Origin: Bacteroidetes bacterium UBA1941 | Lineage (GTDB): Bacteria > Bacteroidota > Bacteroidia > Chitinophagales > LD1 | Assembly (NCBI GenBank): GCA_002336805.1 | Contig: DDEZ01000002.1 | Span: 682,001-746,000, forward strand | DNA: 64,000 nt | Direction of reading: 5' to 3' | Shown: in pieces, positions 46,034 to 56,471 of the stretch | Numbering within the stretch: position 1 is the first letter of the stretch | Layout of the letters: each line of letters begins with the position of its first letter | The notes under the pieces: model-generated | Seen by the model: the letters and a program-made list of their open reading frames with translations, nothing else | The model's database searches: none | What the model was told of the DNA's origin: nothing | Translations under genes and position numbers: made by a program

Positions 46034-49000
46034 ATGAAGAAAATCTCAACCCATTTTCGTCAGGCACTCCTATCTCTATTCTTTTCCGTTTCGATCATTT
46101 CAGTAGCTTCCGCGCAGTGTATTCTGCAGGGATCTATCTCAAATCCTTCATGCGGAGCTACGGTCAATACCCCGAATGTAGGTGGTATGCAGGAGTGGAG
46201 TATGTCATCTACTATCGGCGCTGACTATACGGTCAGCATCAGTGGGTCAAATGGTTGCGGTGGTTACTCGGCCTCGCCGGGCTCCTTCACTGCTACAGGT
46301 ACCAGTACGATAGTAGACATCCTGGCTGGCGGCGCGTGCTGCTGGACCGCAGGTGGTACATCTGCCACGCTCACCTATACACGCATCGGGTATACTAATA
46401 CTACAAGTGCAGCTACTATGTGTCAGGGTACCACACGTAGCCTCACGGTATCACCGGCACCGTTCACAGCGGGTACATGGTCTGTGATAGCGGGCACTGG
46501 CAATGGTACTATCAGCGGCACTACCTTTACAGCTACGGCTGCCGGTACTGTCACAGTGCGCTATACCAAGGGTGGATGTAATTCTGACGTCAGCTTCACT
46601 ATAGATGCAGCACCTACTACAGCTACAGTAGGCGGTACGCAGTCTATATGCGGACTGGTGAGTGGTGGCCTCGGAGGCAATACCCCGGGCGTAGGCACGG
46701 GCACATGGTCTAAGATCAGCGGCCCCGGCACAGTGACATTCAGCAATGCAAACACTGGCAATGCTACAGCCACAGTATCGGCCTATGGCACATACGTGCT
46801 ACAGTGGAGCATAGCAAACGGAGTCTGCTCACCTAGCACTGCTACAGTGACAGTCAACTACTATCAGACGCCAACTACTGCTACCGTAGGGGCTACACAG
46901 GATGTCTGCGGTACACTGACCACAGGCAGCCTCGGCGGCAATACTCCTGCAGTAGGTACGGGCACCTGGACACAACTGTCCGGCCCGGGTACGTCTACAT
47001 TCAGCGCAGTCAACTCCGGCTCATCTACTGCTACCGCCTCCGTGCCTGGCACTTATGTCTATACATGGACCATTGCCAATGGCGTATGTCCTTCCAGCTC
47101 GGCTAATATAACGGTGAACTATTATGCCTCTCCGACCACAGCTACTGTAGGTGGTACGCAGAATCTCTGCGGTACCCTGACCAGTGCCAACCTCGGTGGC
47201 AACTCCCCTACAGTAGGTACGGGAGCATGGAGTCAGACCAGCGGTCCCGGCACTACTACCTTTAGCAATCCGGCTTCCCCTTCTGCATCAGCTACCGCAT
47301 CTGTGGCAGGCACCTATACCTACACATGGAGTATATCAAACGGTACCTGTACTCCGAGCACCGCAGACGTTGTGGTAAATTTCTACGCAATACCACCTGC
47401 TGCGACAGTAGCTGCACCATCTCTGAATGCCTGCGGTACGCTGACATCACCTGCACTGGGTGGTAATGTAGCTGCACCTGGTACCGGTACATGGACACAG
47501 GTATCTGGTATCGGCTCCAGTACTTTCAGCAATGTAAACTCTGAATCCTCTACAGCCACGGTGACCATGCCTGGTACATATGTATTCAAATGGACTATCA
47601 CAAATGGCAACTGCCCTGCTACATCTGCCAATGTCACAGTAAACTACTATGATGCGCCGACCACAGCTACTGTAGGTCCAAATCAGGCTGTCTGCTCGCT
47701 GACCAGCGGCCAGCTGGGTGGCAATGCGCCGGGTGTAGGTATAGGTACATGGACACAGGCTGCAGGCCCGGGCGTTACATTCTTCAGCAGTGTAAACTCA
47801 GGTAGCTCTACGGCCTCAGTATCTGTGCAGGGTACTTATATATTCACATGGACCATAGCTAATGGGCCTTGTACCAGCACAGCAAATGATACCGTAAACT
47901 TCTACTCCAATCCGACTATCGCTACAGTAGGTGCTGACCAAAAGCTCTGCGGTACACTGACCAGCAATGCACTGGGTGGCAATACCCCGGCTATCGGTAC
48001 CGGTACCTGGTCTCAGATAGCTGGCCCGGGCACCACTACTTTCAGCAATGTTAATGCTGGTTCGTCTACAGCTACAGTATCTGCCTACGGCATCTATACT
48101 TATGAGTGGACTATCTCAAATGGTACCTGTACGCCTACCACGGCAGACATGACGGTGTTCTTCATCCCATCACCTACAGGTGGTACTATCGCTAATGCTG
48201 CATTCTGCTCTGCTGTAGGCTCTACCAGCATATCGGTGACAGGTGTATCTAATGCCAATCAATATAGCTGGGCACTGCCTGCCGGCCTCACCGGTTCGTC
48301 TACTACCAGCAATATCGGCATAGGCGGTACCACACCAGGCACATATACTGTGACGGTGACCCCTTCTAATGTTCAGTTTGGTGTGACATGTACAGGTACG
48401 CCTATCACCGGCACCGTACAGATCCTGGCACAGCCGGTCATCGACTCTGTCAATATGGGCTCTGTATCCTGCTATGGCGGTAGCGATGATACCATCCGCA
48501 TCTATGCACACACATCTAATGGCAGCCTCTTCTACTCTGTAGATAATGGCCTGACATTCCCTAATAGCACCGGTGTTTTCCCTAATCAGATAGCTGGTGC
48601 GTACAATCTGCAGGTGCGTGACGATAGTACTTGTACTACCTCTTACAGTGGCAACCCTGCCCTGGTCACACAGCCTACAGCCCTTCAGGTCACCATAGCT
48701 TCTTACAGCAATGTAAGGTGCAGTGGAGACTCTACAGGATTTATCAATATAGCTGTATCCGGGGCTACACCTCCATACAGCTTTGCTTGGAATAATAGCG
48801 CCACATCTCAAAATATCATAGACCTGGGAGCTGGTTCCTATACAGTGACAGTCACTGATGCCAAGGGCTGCCAGCAGACGCTGACACAGGCCATCGCATC
48901 GCCTGCACTCATCACTGCTACAGCTACCGGTACTAATATCAGCTGCTACGGTGCCAATGATGGTACTGCCTCTGTCACCGCCAGCGGTGGTGTAGGTACG

Positions 49001-52000
49001 CTCACCTATACCTGGTCTAATGGTAGCAGCGCTACATCTCTTACCAATCTCGCTGCGGCACTCTACTCTGTGACCATCGCTGATGGCAATGGCTGCCAGG
49101 TGGTCCGCGCATATACTGTGACAGAGCCGGCTCCGCTCCGCCTCACCCTCAGCAGCAGCAATGTGACCTGCTATGGCAATGGCAACGGCAGCATAGCTGC
49201 AAACGTGACCGGAGGTACAGGTGCATATACATACACATGGTCTCCGGCAGTGAGCGCAGGCCCTACTGTGACCAATGCTGGTCCGGGTACATACATCCTG
49301 ACCGTGACAGATGCCAATAACTGCAGCGCAGTAGATAGCGTAGTGATCACACAGCCGCTCTCAGCACTCTCAGTATCATCTATCGTCACACCGGTGGGCT
49401 GTACCGGCCAGGCCAATGGTGCCATACAGCTGCTGCCTAGCGGTGGCGTAGGTGGCTATACCTATGCATGGTCTACAGGCCAGGCACTACAGATCATCAG
49501 CGGCCTGTCTGCCAATATCTATACTGCCACTGTCACAGATGGCAATGGCTGCCAGGTCATCGTATCAGATACACTCACAGATCCTACACCTATCACATCC
49601 AGCGTGACCGGTACGAGCGCGAGCTGCGTAGGCGCAGGTGGTGGCTCGGCTACCCTCACTGTGAGTGGTGGTGTGGCTCCTTATACATTTCTCTGGTCTG
49701 ATCTAGAGACCACTCAGAATATCAGCAATCTCAGCGGTGGCGTATACCGCGTCATCATCACTGATGCCAATGGCTGCCAGCACAATGACAGCGTGGTCAT
49801 CACTCAGCCTCAGGCCCTCGTAGCTACATTCAGCGTGAGCAATGCTACATGTAATGGCGCTGCAAATGGCTCCGTCACGGTCAACGTGACAGGTGGTACC
49901 GGCGCAGGCACATATACATACGTATGGACCCCATCCGGCAGCATCAGCAATAGCGTATCTCCGGCATCTCCGGGTACCTATGTAGTGACTGTCACCGATG
50001 GCAATGGCTGTACTCTCGTAGATAGCGCTGCTGTAGGCCAGCCACAGGCTATCTCAGCACTGGTCTCTGTGACCAATGTGAAGTGTTTTGGTGATACTAC
50101 AGGCTCGGTCACTGTGAGCGCATTTGGTGGCTCTGGTGCTTATACATATACATGGTCACCGAGCGTGAGCACAGGTGCTACAGCGCTCAATCTGGACAGC
50201 GGCGTATACTATGTCACCGTCACAGATGCCAATGGCTGCTCTCTGCAAGATAGCGCAGTGGTATCCCAGCCGGCATCACCTATCATCATTACATCAGTGG
50301 TTCACAATGTGACCTGTAATGGTGGCCATGATGGCTCGATACTCGTCGTAGCCAGCGGCGGTACAGGTTCATACACTTATCAGTGGTCTACCGGTGATAC
50401 GATCCAGTACATCACAAACCTGGCAGGCAATATAGCCTCTAGCAGCACCTTGTACCACGTCACTGTGACGGATGCCAGCGGCTGCCAGGCCAGCGCGGTA
50501 GATACGCTCAGGAGCCCGCTGCCTATCATCACTGCTATCACAGGTACAGACGTGACTTGCGCAGGCGCGAGCAATGGTTCTGCTACTATGACAGTGACTG
50601 GCGGCAGGAGTCCATATACATTCTTCTGGTCTAATGCTACTGTCTATCAAAACCTCAGCAATGTAGGCGGTGGCACCTATACGGTGATCATCACTGACTC
50701 CCTGGGATGCAGGGCAGTAGACTCTGTGACTATCAGTGAGCCACTGCCACTCGTCCTCTCAGTCACTTCTACTAATGTCAGCTGCTTCGGCGCCAACGAT
50801 GGTACTATCACAGCTACCGTCACAGGTGGTACAGGCGGCTATACATATACATGGTCACCTGCCGTGAGCACTACCGGCTCCGTGACCAATGCAGCTCCGG
50901 GTACATATGGCCTCACTGTCACAGATGGCAATGGCTGTACGGCCACGGCTTCTGTCTCTATCACGCAGCCTGCCTCTGCAGTGGCGCTCAGCACCAGCGT
51001 GACAGACATCACCTGCCACGATGCTGACAACGGCGCTATCTCTACTCAGGTGAGCGGTGGCTCCGGTGCATATACATATGCATGGACAGGTGTCGTAGCT
51101 ACTACACCATCTGTGAGCGGACTGGCTGCAGGCACCTACACCGTGACTGTGACAGATGGTAGCGGATGTACTGCTACAGGCACCGGCACTATCACAAACC
51201 CTGCCGATATCACCTCTACTACTACGGGTAGTAGCATCCTGTGCGCAGGTGCTGCCAATGGTACAGCATCTGTGACCACCGTATCCGGTGGTACAGGTCC
51301 ATATACTTACCTCTGGTCAAATTTTGCAGCGACGCAGACTATCAGTGGTCTCAGCGGTGGTCTCTACCGCGTGGTCATCACAGATGCACACGGCTGCCAG
51401 CATAGGGATAGCGCATTTGTGTCAGAGCCTCAGCCGCTGTCACTGTCGCTGACCTTTACCAGCCCGGGCTGCGCAGGTGGCTCCAATGGTACTATCAGTG
51501 CTGCCGTATCCGGTGGTACAGGTGCTTATACTTATACATGGTCTCCTGCAGTGAGCACAGGCCCTACCGCTACAAACGTAGCCGCAGGCACATACCACCT
51601 GACCGTGACCGATGCCAACGGCTGCTCTATCTCTGATAGCGTAGTAGTGCCTCAGCCTGCTGCCGTACTCACAGCCAGTGTGCTGGTCACAGACATGACT
51701 TGTCACAATGCTGATAATGGTTCGATCACTACACTCGTGAGCGGTGGCTCTGGTTCATATACTTATGCCTGGACCGGTACTGCTGCTACTACCGCTACTA
51801 TCAGCGGCCTGGCTGCAGCTACCTATACTGTGACAGTGACTGACGTAGGCGGCTGTACCGCTACTGCCTCCGGCACTATCAATAACCCTTCAGACATCAC
51901 CTCCACCACTACCGGCTCCAGCCTTCTTTGCGCAGGTGCTGCCAATGGTACAGCTTCTGTGACCTCGGTATCCGGTGGTACAGGATCTTATACTTACCTC

Positions 52001-55000
52001 TGGTCAAACTTTGCTGCTACGCAGAGCATCAGTGGCCTGGGCGGCGGCCTCTACCGGGTCATCATCACAGATGCCAATGGCTGCCAGCATAGGGATAGCG
52101 CATTTGTGTCAGAGCCTCAGCCGCTGTCACTGACGCTGACCTTCACCAGCCCTGGCTGCGCAGGCGGGTCTAACGGATCTATATCCGCTGCCGTATCCGG
52201 TGGTACAGGTGCTTACACCTATACATGGTCTCCTGCTGTGAGCTCCGGCCCTACAGCGAGCAACGTAGGCGCAGGTACATATCACCTGACCGTGACTGAT
52301 GCCAATGGCTGTGCTATCTCTGATAGCGTAGTGATACTTCAGCCTGCTGCTGTGCTGACTGCCAGTGTGCTGGTCACAGACATCACATGCCACGATGCTG
52401 ATAACGGATCCATCACTACACTCGTGAGTGGCGGATCGGGCAACTACTCCTATGCATGGACAGGCACCGCAGCTACTACCGCTACGATCACTAGTCTGGC
52501 TGCTGGTTCCTATACTGTGACCGTGACTGACCTCGGTGGCTGTACTGCTACCGCCACAGGCACTATCACAAATCCATCTGCCATCACCTCTGCCGCAGCG
52601 GGTACTAACGTGACCTGCGCAGGCGCGGCAAACGGTACAGCCTCTGTGACCTCTGTATCCGGTGGTACAGGTCCATACACTTACCTCTGGTCAAACTTTG
52701 CAGCTACACAGACCATCAGTGGCCTGAGTGGCGGCGTATACCGTGTGGTCATCTCTGATGCACATGGCTGCCAGCACAGGGATAGCGTGATCATCACTGA
52801 GCCACTGCCGCTCGTAGCTACCCTCAGCGTGACTCAGATCACTTGCAACGGTCAGAATAACGGTGCTATCACGGTAGCTACCACAGGCGGTACCGGTACG
52901 GTGGCATTTGTCTGGACACCTGGTGGCCAGACCACACCTACCATTTCTAACCTGTCTGCCGGTACATACAGCGTAGTAGGTACAGATGCTAATGGCTGTA
53001 CAGCTTCAGCTTCCGCTACTATAGTCAATCCGGGCATTCTCACATCGGCTAGTGTGGTCAATAACCCTACCTGCAATAATGGTACAGGTACCGTAAGCCT
53101 CGTAGTGAACGGTGGCACACAGCCATATAGCTACAACTGGTCCGGCGCGCTCGCCGGTTCTGGCCAGTCAGCTACAAACGTGTCTCCGGGTACGTACAAT
53201 GTCACCATCACTGATGCTCATGGATGTACAGTGGTAGACTCTGCCAGGGTACTGGCACCGGCACCTATCTACATCAGCGGTATCATCTCCGGCGTGAGCT
53301 GCCATGGCAATGCTAACGGCTCTGTGATCACTACCGTATATGGTGGTGTGCAGCCATACAGCTACCAGTGGCACTATGATAGCCTCGCAGGTGCTGCAGG
53401 CCCTATCACAAAGGATTGGCTGCAGCTGTCAGGTGGTGAGTACTACCTGGCCGTGACTGACATCAATAACTGCTCTGCTTCATTCCACGCGTCGATACAT
53501 GAGGCAGACTCGCTGAAGCTCACCCTGACTGAGACCAATGTGACATGCTACGGCCTCAGCAATGGTACGCTGCAGGCGTCACCTGCAGGTGGTACTACAC
53601 CATACCACTTCCTGTGGAATAACTTCGTGACAGACTCTGTGCAGTCTGGTGTATCTGCGGGCAGCTATGGCGTAGTAGTCACCGACTCAAACGGCTGCCA
53701 GCAGACGAAGACCATAACTGTAAGCCAGCCTGCTGCGCTCATATCTCATGTCACAGCTGTCAATCCGGCATGTAGTGGCCAGTCCAGCGGTACAGCTACG
53801 GTAGCTGTGAGCGGTGGCTCCGGTACCGGTACATATACCTACGCATGGAGTACTACTCCGGCGCAGAGTACAGCTACAGCTACGGGCCTCTCCGCAGGTG
53901 CATACTATGTGACAGTGACAGACGGCAACGGCTGCTCACTCACAGATAGCACAGCACTCACAGCACCTCAGGCGCTGGCTGTCAATACTGCTATCAGCAA
54001 TCCTACCTGTGCAGATGGTAGCAATGGTTTCGTATCTCTGGATGTACGCCAGGGTACTGCACCATACAACTACAGCTGGAATACATCTCCTGCCCAGGCA
54101 GGCAATGTGGCCTCCGGCCTCACAGCAGGTACCTATGTGGCTACCATCACTGATGCTGCAGGCTGCCAGCTCCTCGATACTGCTATCGTAGTAGCACCGG
54201 CACCTATCACTATCAGCCTGACTGGCTTAGGTAGCTCTACATGTGTCAATTCTGCCGATGGATTTGTAGTAGTGAGCGTCACAGGTGGCCTCGCTCCGTA
54301 CATCTATCAGGTAGGTACATTGACACAGAGCTCTGATACATTCCGCAACCTCACTCCGGGTACATACAACCTGTCTGTGAGGGATGCCAATACCTGCGAA
54401 GCGACTACCAACTGGACTATCTCTGCCTCCAGCAGCTTTACAGTAGACCTCGCAGTAGATCATGATGTGATCCTGGCGGGTGAGACTATACAGCTCACTG
54501 CTACACCTACATCAGATACCACTGTCACTGGCTACACATGGATCACACAGGACTCATCGCTGAACTTCAGCGCATGCGGTAGCGCGGCCAACTGCCCTAA
54601 CCCTACTGCTGTGCCACAGGCTTCATACACCTACATCGTACAGGCTGCCAATGCACGTGGCTGTATCGCATCTGACACAGTACGTGTCACTGTGAGCAAT
54701 CAGCCTTCTGAGTTCATGCCGTCTGCCTTTACACCTAACGGTGATGGCAATAACGACCGCTTCCAGATGGATATCCTCGGTGCCAAGGATCTGCATGTAC
54801 AGGTATGGAACCGTTGGGGTGAGAAGGTCTATGACAATCCTACTCAGAAGAATGGTGTGGATCAATCTTCTAGTGAAGGTTGGGATGGTTTCTTCCGTAG
54901 CAAGAAGGTAGAGTTTGGCACATACATCTATCAGATAGATGTCAACTACCTGAACGGACAGAAGAAGACGATCTCCGGCTCTATCACTGTGATGCCATAA
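46034..55000 (+). CDS. Giant SprB-repeat adhesin-like protein with gliding-motility C-terminal domain
   Basis: About 2988 residues from ATG at 46034 (MKKISTHFRQALLSL); an upstream in-frame ATG at 45956 lies inside the terminator and promoter, so it is rejected. Order: signal peptide; unique Cys-containing domain; six tandem repeats of 85-88 residues (about 194-712); a further Ig-like domain; about 26 SprB-type repeats of 70-85 residues (about 800-2790); a PKD-like domain; CHU_C from MPSAFTPNGDGNND (about 2893). SprB of Flavobacterium johnsoniae is a T9SS-exported gliding adhesin of this architecture. Partner genes for gliding are not in the window. Confidence 0.9.
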   Translation: MKKISTHFRQALLSLFFSVSIISVASAQCILQGSISNPSCGATVNTPNVGGMQEWSMSSTIGADYTVSISGSNGCGGYSASPGSFTATGTSTIVDILAGGACCWTAGGTSATLTYTRIGYTNTTSAATMCQGTTRSLTVSPAPFTAGTWSVIAGTGNGTISGTTFTATAAGTVTVRYTKGGCNSDVSFTIDAAPTTATVGGTQSICGLVSGGLGGNTPGVGTGTWSKISGPGTVTFSNANTGNATATVSAYGTYVLQWSIANGVCSPSTATVTVNYYQTPTTATVGATQDVCGTLTTGSLGGNTPAVGTGTWTQLSGPGTSTFSAVNSGSSTATASVPGTYVYTWTIANGVCPSSSANITVNYYASPTTATVGGTQNLCGTLTSANLGGNSPTVGTGAWSQTSGPGTTTFSNPASPSASATASVAGTYTYTWSISNGTCTPSTADVVVNFYAIPPAATVAAPSLNACGTLTSPALGGNVAAPGTGTWTQVSGIGSSTFSNVNSESSTATVTMPGTYVFKWTITNGNCPATSANVTVNYYDAPTTATVGPNQAVCSLTSGQLGGNAPGVGIGTWTQAAGPGVTFFSSVNSGSSTASVSVQGTYIFTWTIANGPCTSTANDTVNFYSNPTIATVGADQKLCGTLTSNALGGNTPAIGTGTWSQIAGPGTTTFSNVNAGSSTATVSAYGIYTYEWTISNGTCTPTTADMTVFFIPSPTGGTIANAAFCSAVGSTSISVTGVSNANQYSWALPAGLTGSSTTSNIGIGGTTPGTYTVTVTPSNVQFGVTCTGTPITGTVQILAQPVIDSVNMGSVSCYGGSDDTIRIYAHTSNGSLFYSVDNGLTFPNSTGVFPNQIAGAYNLQVRDDSTCTTSYSGNPALVTQPTALQVTIASYSNVRCSGDSTGFINIAVSGATPPYSFAWNNSATSQNIIDLGAGSYTVTVTDAKGCQQTLTQAIASPALITATATGTNISCYGANDGTASVTASGGVGTLTYTWSNGSSATSLTNLAAALYSVTIADGNGCQVVRAYTVTEPAPLRLTLSSSNVTCYGNGNGSIAANVTGGTGAYTYTWSPAVSAGPTVTNAGPGTYILTVTDANNCSAVDSVVITQPLSALSVSSIVTPVGCTGQANGAIQLLPSGGVGGYTYAWSTGQALQIISGLSANIYTATVTDGNGCQVIVSDTLTDPTPITSSVTGTSASCVGAGGGSATLTVSGGVAPYTFLWSDLETTQNISNLSGGVYRVIITDANGCQHNDSVVITQPQALVATFSVSNATCNGAANGSVTVNVTGGTGAGTYTYVWTPSGSISNSVSPASPGTYVVTVTDGNGCTLVDSAAVGQPQAISALVSVTNVKCFGDTTGSVTVSAFGGSGAYTYTWSPSVSTGATALNLDSGVYYVTVTDANGCSLQDSAVVSQPASPIIITSVVHNVTCNGGHDGSILVVASGGTGSYTYQWSTGDTIQYITNLAGNIASSSTLYHVTVTDASGCQASAVDTLRSPLPIITAITGTDVTCAGASNGSATMTVTGGRSPYTFFWSNATVYQNLSNVGGGTYTVIITDSLGCRAVDSVTISEPLPLVLSVTSTNVSCFGANDGTITATVTGGTGGYTYTWSPAVSTTGSVTNAAPGTYGLTVTDGNGCTATASVSITQPASAVALSTSVTDITCHDADNGAISTQVSGGSGAYTYAWTGVVATTPSVSGLAAGTYTVTVTDGSGCTATGTGTITNPADITSTTTGSSILCAGAANGTASVTTVSGGTGPYTYLWSNFAATQTISGLSGGLYRVVITDAHGCQHRDSAFVSEPQPLSLSLTFTSPGCAGGSNGTISAAVSGGTGAYTYTWSPAVSTGPTATNVAAGTYHLTVTDANGCSISDSVVVPQPAAVLTASVLVTDMTCHNADNGSITTLVSGGSGSYTYAWTGTAATTATISGLAAATYTVTVTDVGGCTATASGTINNPSDITSTTTGSSLLCAGAANGTASVTSVSGGTGSYTYLWSNFAATQSISGLGGGLYRVIITDANGCQHRDSAFVSEPQPLSLTLTFTSPGCAGGSNGSISAAVSGGTGAYTYTWSPAVSSGPTASNVGAGTYHLTVTDANGCAISDSVVILQPAAVLTASVLVTDITCHDADNGSITTLVSGGSGNYSYAWTGTAATTATITSLAAGSYTVTVTDLGGCTATATGTITNPSAITSAAAGTNVTCAGAANGTASVTSVSGGTGPYTYLWSNFAATQTISGLSGGVYRVVISDAHGCQHRDSVIITEPLPLVATLSVTQITCNGQNNGAITVATTGGTGTVAFVWTPGGQTTPTISNLSAGTYSVVGTDANGCTASASATIVNPGILTSASVVNNPTCNNGTGTVSLVVNGGTQPYSYNWSGALAGSGQSATNVSPGTYNVTITDAHGCTVVDSARVLAPAPIYISGIISGVSCHGNANGSVITTVYGGVQPYSYQWHYDSLAGAAGPITKDWLQLSGGEYYLAVTDINNCSASFHASIHEADSLKLTLTETNVTCYGLSNGTLQASPAGGTTPYHFLWNNFVTDSVQSGVSAGSYGVVVTDSNGCQQTKTITVSQPAALISHVTAVNPACSGQSSGTATVAVSGGSGTGTYTYAWSTTPAQSTATATGLSAGAYYVTVTDGNGCSLTDSTALTAPQALAVNTAISNPTCADGSNGFVSLDVRQGTAPYNYSWNTSPAQAGNVASGLTAGTYVATITDAAGCQLLDTAIVVAPAPITISLTGLGSSTCVNSADGFVVVSVTGGLAPYIYQVGTLTQSSDTFRNLTPGTYNLSVRDANTCEATTNWTISASSSFTVDLAVDHDVILAGETIQLTATPTSDTTVTGYTWITQDSSLNFSACGSAANCPNPTAVPQASYTYIVQAANARGCIASDTVRVTVSNQPSEFMPSAFTPNGDGNNDRFQMDILGAKDLHVQVWNRWGEKVYDNPTQKNGVDQSSSEGWDGFFRSKKVEFGTYIYQIDVNYLNGQKKTISGSITVMP
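46613..48170 (+). repeat. Six coding tandem repeats of 255-264 bases
   Basis: Units start at 46613, 46871, 47132, 47393, 47657 and 47912. The protein pattern is PTTATVG..Q..CG.LTS..LGG then VGTGTW and GTY.YTW.I.NG.C. Spacing of 258, 261, 261, 264 and 255 bases keeps the reading frame each time. Confidence 0.9.
50999..52830 (+). repeat. 687-base higher-order repeat (three SprB units per period)
   Basis: The segment starting GTCACAGACAT (GTGACAGACAT in the first unit) recurs at 50999, 51686 and 52373: two exact 687-base intervals (229 codons). Each full period holds three different SprB repeats (CH.ADNG, CAGAANG, CAGGSNG). The third copy is incomplete, ending after the second SprB unit. Confidence 0.85.
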
Positions 55001-55020
55001 TATCAAGCGACAGATACTAC

Positions 55021-55052
55021 AAAGCCCTCATGATACCATGAGGGCTTTTTTA
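55021..55052 (+). terminator. Terminator after the 46034 gene
   Basis: AAAGCCCTCATG, loop ATAC, CATGAGGGCTTT, then TTTATTT. It lies 20 bases after the stop. Confidence 0.9.
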
Positions 55053-55072
55053 TTTATCAAAAGTGCAGGGTA

Positions 55073-55792
55073 TCATTTGCCCTTTTCCACCTTGTCTACG
55101 ATAGATGCTATAAAGGGCGATACCTTTATCAGGCGGATCATGGCATCATTCATCACATTTATGGGAAAAGGGAACTTTCTCTTGAAGTCTACGAAAAGGA
55201 CGATACGGATGTCATCGCTGTTATTCCACGCCTCGTGCGTCACCGTATCATCAAATATCAGGCTGCGCCCCTGCTGCCAGTGGTACACGCTGTCTCCTAT
55301 CCGTATGCCACAGCTATCTGCCGGTATAGGCACCTGCAGTGCCAGATGGTAGCGGAGCACACCCTTGTAGGGGCCGCGATGCGGCGCTATAGCAGTATGA
55401 GGCTCTATGATGGAGAAAAACGCCGTGACCATGCCCGGTATTTTTTGTAGCACGCTATCTGTGTCCGGGCATTGAGAGAGATTCTTTTCAAAGCGGGCAC
55501 CATAGGCATAGAGCATGTAGGTCTTCCAGCGGCGCTCACCTGTCACTATCCGCCGCTGCTCGGCAGAGAGATCATCAAAATTTGGAATCGAATCATAGTC
55601 CGCCAGTATAGTATTCAGTTCGGCCCGTATGCGGTCATATCCTTGCTCCACGTCTTTGGTCCATGGATACTGGCGTGTATTCATCACCGCTTCTTTCTCA
55701 GGGCCGAAGAGGCTCAATACCTGCTCTATACCAAAGATCACCTGCTGCCCGGTAGCTGATATGATCTTGTATATATTAGAATCCTGCTGCAT
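55073..55792 (-). CDS. Aspartyl/asparaginyl beta-hydroxylase family protein
   Basis: 239 residues. The Fe(II)/2-oxoglutarate site is visible: HRGPYKGVLRYHLAL (metal His and 2OG-binding segment, about 138-152), then DDTVTHEAWN (distal His, about 181-190) and RIVLFVDFKR. No signal peptide, so cytoplasmic or associated with the inner membrane. In animals the family hydroxylates Asp/Asn in EGF-like domains; bacterial substrates are mostly unknown. It is convergent with the giant adhesin gene. Confidence 0.88.
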   Translation of the reverse strand: MQQDSNIYKIISATGQQVIFGIEQVLSLFGPEKEAVMNTRQYPWTKDVEQGYDRIRAELNTILADYDSIPNFDDLSAEQRRIVTGERRWKTYMLYAYGARFEKNLSQCPDTDSVLQKIPGMVTAFFSIIEPHTAIAPHRGPYKGVLRYHLALQVPIPADSCGIRIGDSVYHWQQGRSLIFDDTVTHEAWNNSDDIRIVLFVDFKRKFPFPINVMNDAMIRLIKVSPFIASIVDKVEKGK

Positions 55793-55820
55793 GGATAGAT
55801 TGTACGGTCGTCATTTCAAA

Positions 55821-55840
55821 TTTATTAATACTTTTATTCG
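55821..55840 (+). promoter_or_regulatory. Repeated promoter-like 20-mer, copy 1
   Basis: TTTATTAATACTTTTATTCG, 19 bases before the ATG of the lipoprotein gene. It matches copy 2 at 56472 in 18 of 20 positions. Confidence 0.5.
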
Positions 55841-55859
55841 GAAAGCACTAATCGATATC

Positions 55860-56435
55860 ATGACCACCATATATAGCCATCTACGGTCCTTGAGCACAGC
55901 GGTATCCGTGACAGTTCTCTTGGTAGCAGGTATGTCTTCTTGTACTAAGCACTATGCCAGTGCTACTACGGCTGCTGCCCCTGCGGCGGCTACCAGCCCT
56001 GTAGTGGAGAAGAGGACAGAGCCCGTAGCCACTACGCCGATCACCGTTGATACTACTACCGGGCCTTCCCTGCATGATAGCCTCGTAGGTACCTGGCGCC
56101 TCCGCACAGTAGAGCTGGACAATGCAGTGAGTGCGCTCAGCTCCTATGGCACTCAGGCCGAGCGCGACCAGATGGTAGAGAAGCAAAAGCAGTTTCAGGA
56201 TGCGCTGAAGGGCCTCGTGGCTACTTTTGCTGCAGATGATACATATACCTCCGGATATGCAGGCAGTAAAGATACCGGCACCTGGCGCGTGACCCGCCGC
56301 CGCGGACTGGATACTATCAGCAAGACAGATGGCAACCCATCATCCTATCAGGTGCGGTCTGTCACTGCCTCTACACTCGTCGTCATGCTCGATGCCAGTG
56401 ATGTGAAGCTGGTGCTCACATTGGACAGGCAGTGA
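55860..56435 (+). CDS. Lipoprotein of unknown function
   Basis: 191 residues from ATG at 55860; the longer frame from 55629 is antisense to the hydroxylase gene and rejected. The lipobox is GMSSC (Cys about 23). A low-complexity Ala/Thr/Pro linker (about 30-65) is followed by a compact domain starting LVGTWRLRTVELDN, like the lipocalin-like domains of Bacteroidota lipoproteins, with GTWRV and LVVMLDASDVKLVL strands. Envelope-anchored; ligand unknown. Confidence 0.8.
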   Translation: MTTIYSHLRSLSTAVSVTVLLVAGMSSCTKHYASATTAAAPAAATSPVVEKRTEPVATTPITVDTTTGPSLHDSLVGTWRLRTVELDNAVSALSSYGTQAERDQMVEKQKQFQDALKGLVATFAADDTYTSGYAGSKDTGTWRVTRRRGLDTISKTDGNPSSYQVRSVTASTLVVMLDASDVKLVLTLDRQ

Positions 56436-56471
56436 CCATCACCACGGGCGTGAGCCGCAGTTTTATTCAGA

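Noticed and set aside
48170..48811. A 213-residue minus-strand frame inside the largest adhesin gene
   Set aside because: Shadow of the repeat coding region. Similar 88-residue antisense frames recur with the 687-base repeat, showing they are by-products.
55629..55859. Longer N-terminus for the lipoprotein
   Set aside because: It is antisense to the hydroxylase gene, and the lipoprotein signal begins only at the ATG at 55860.
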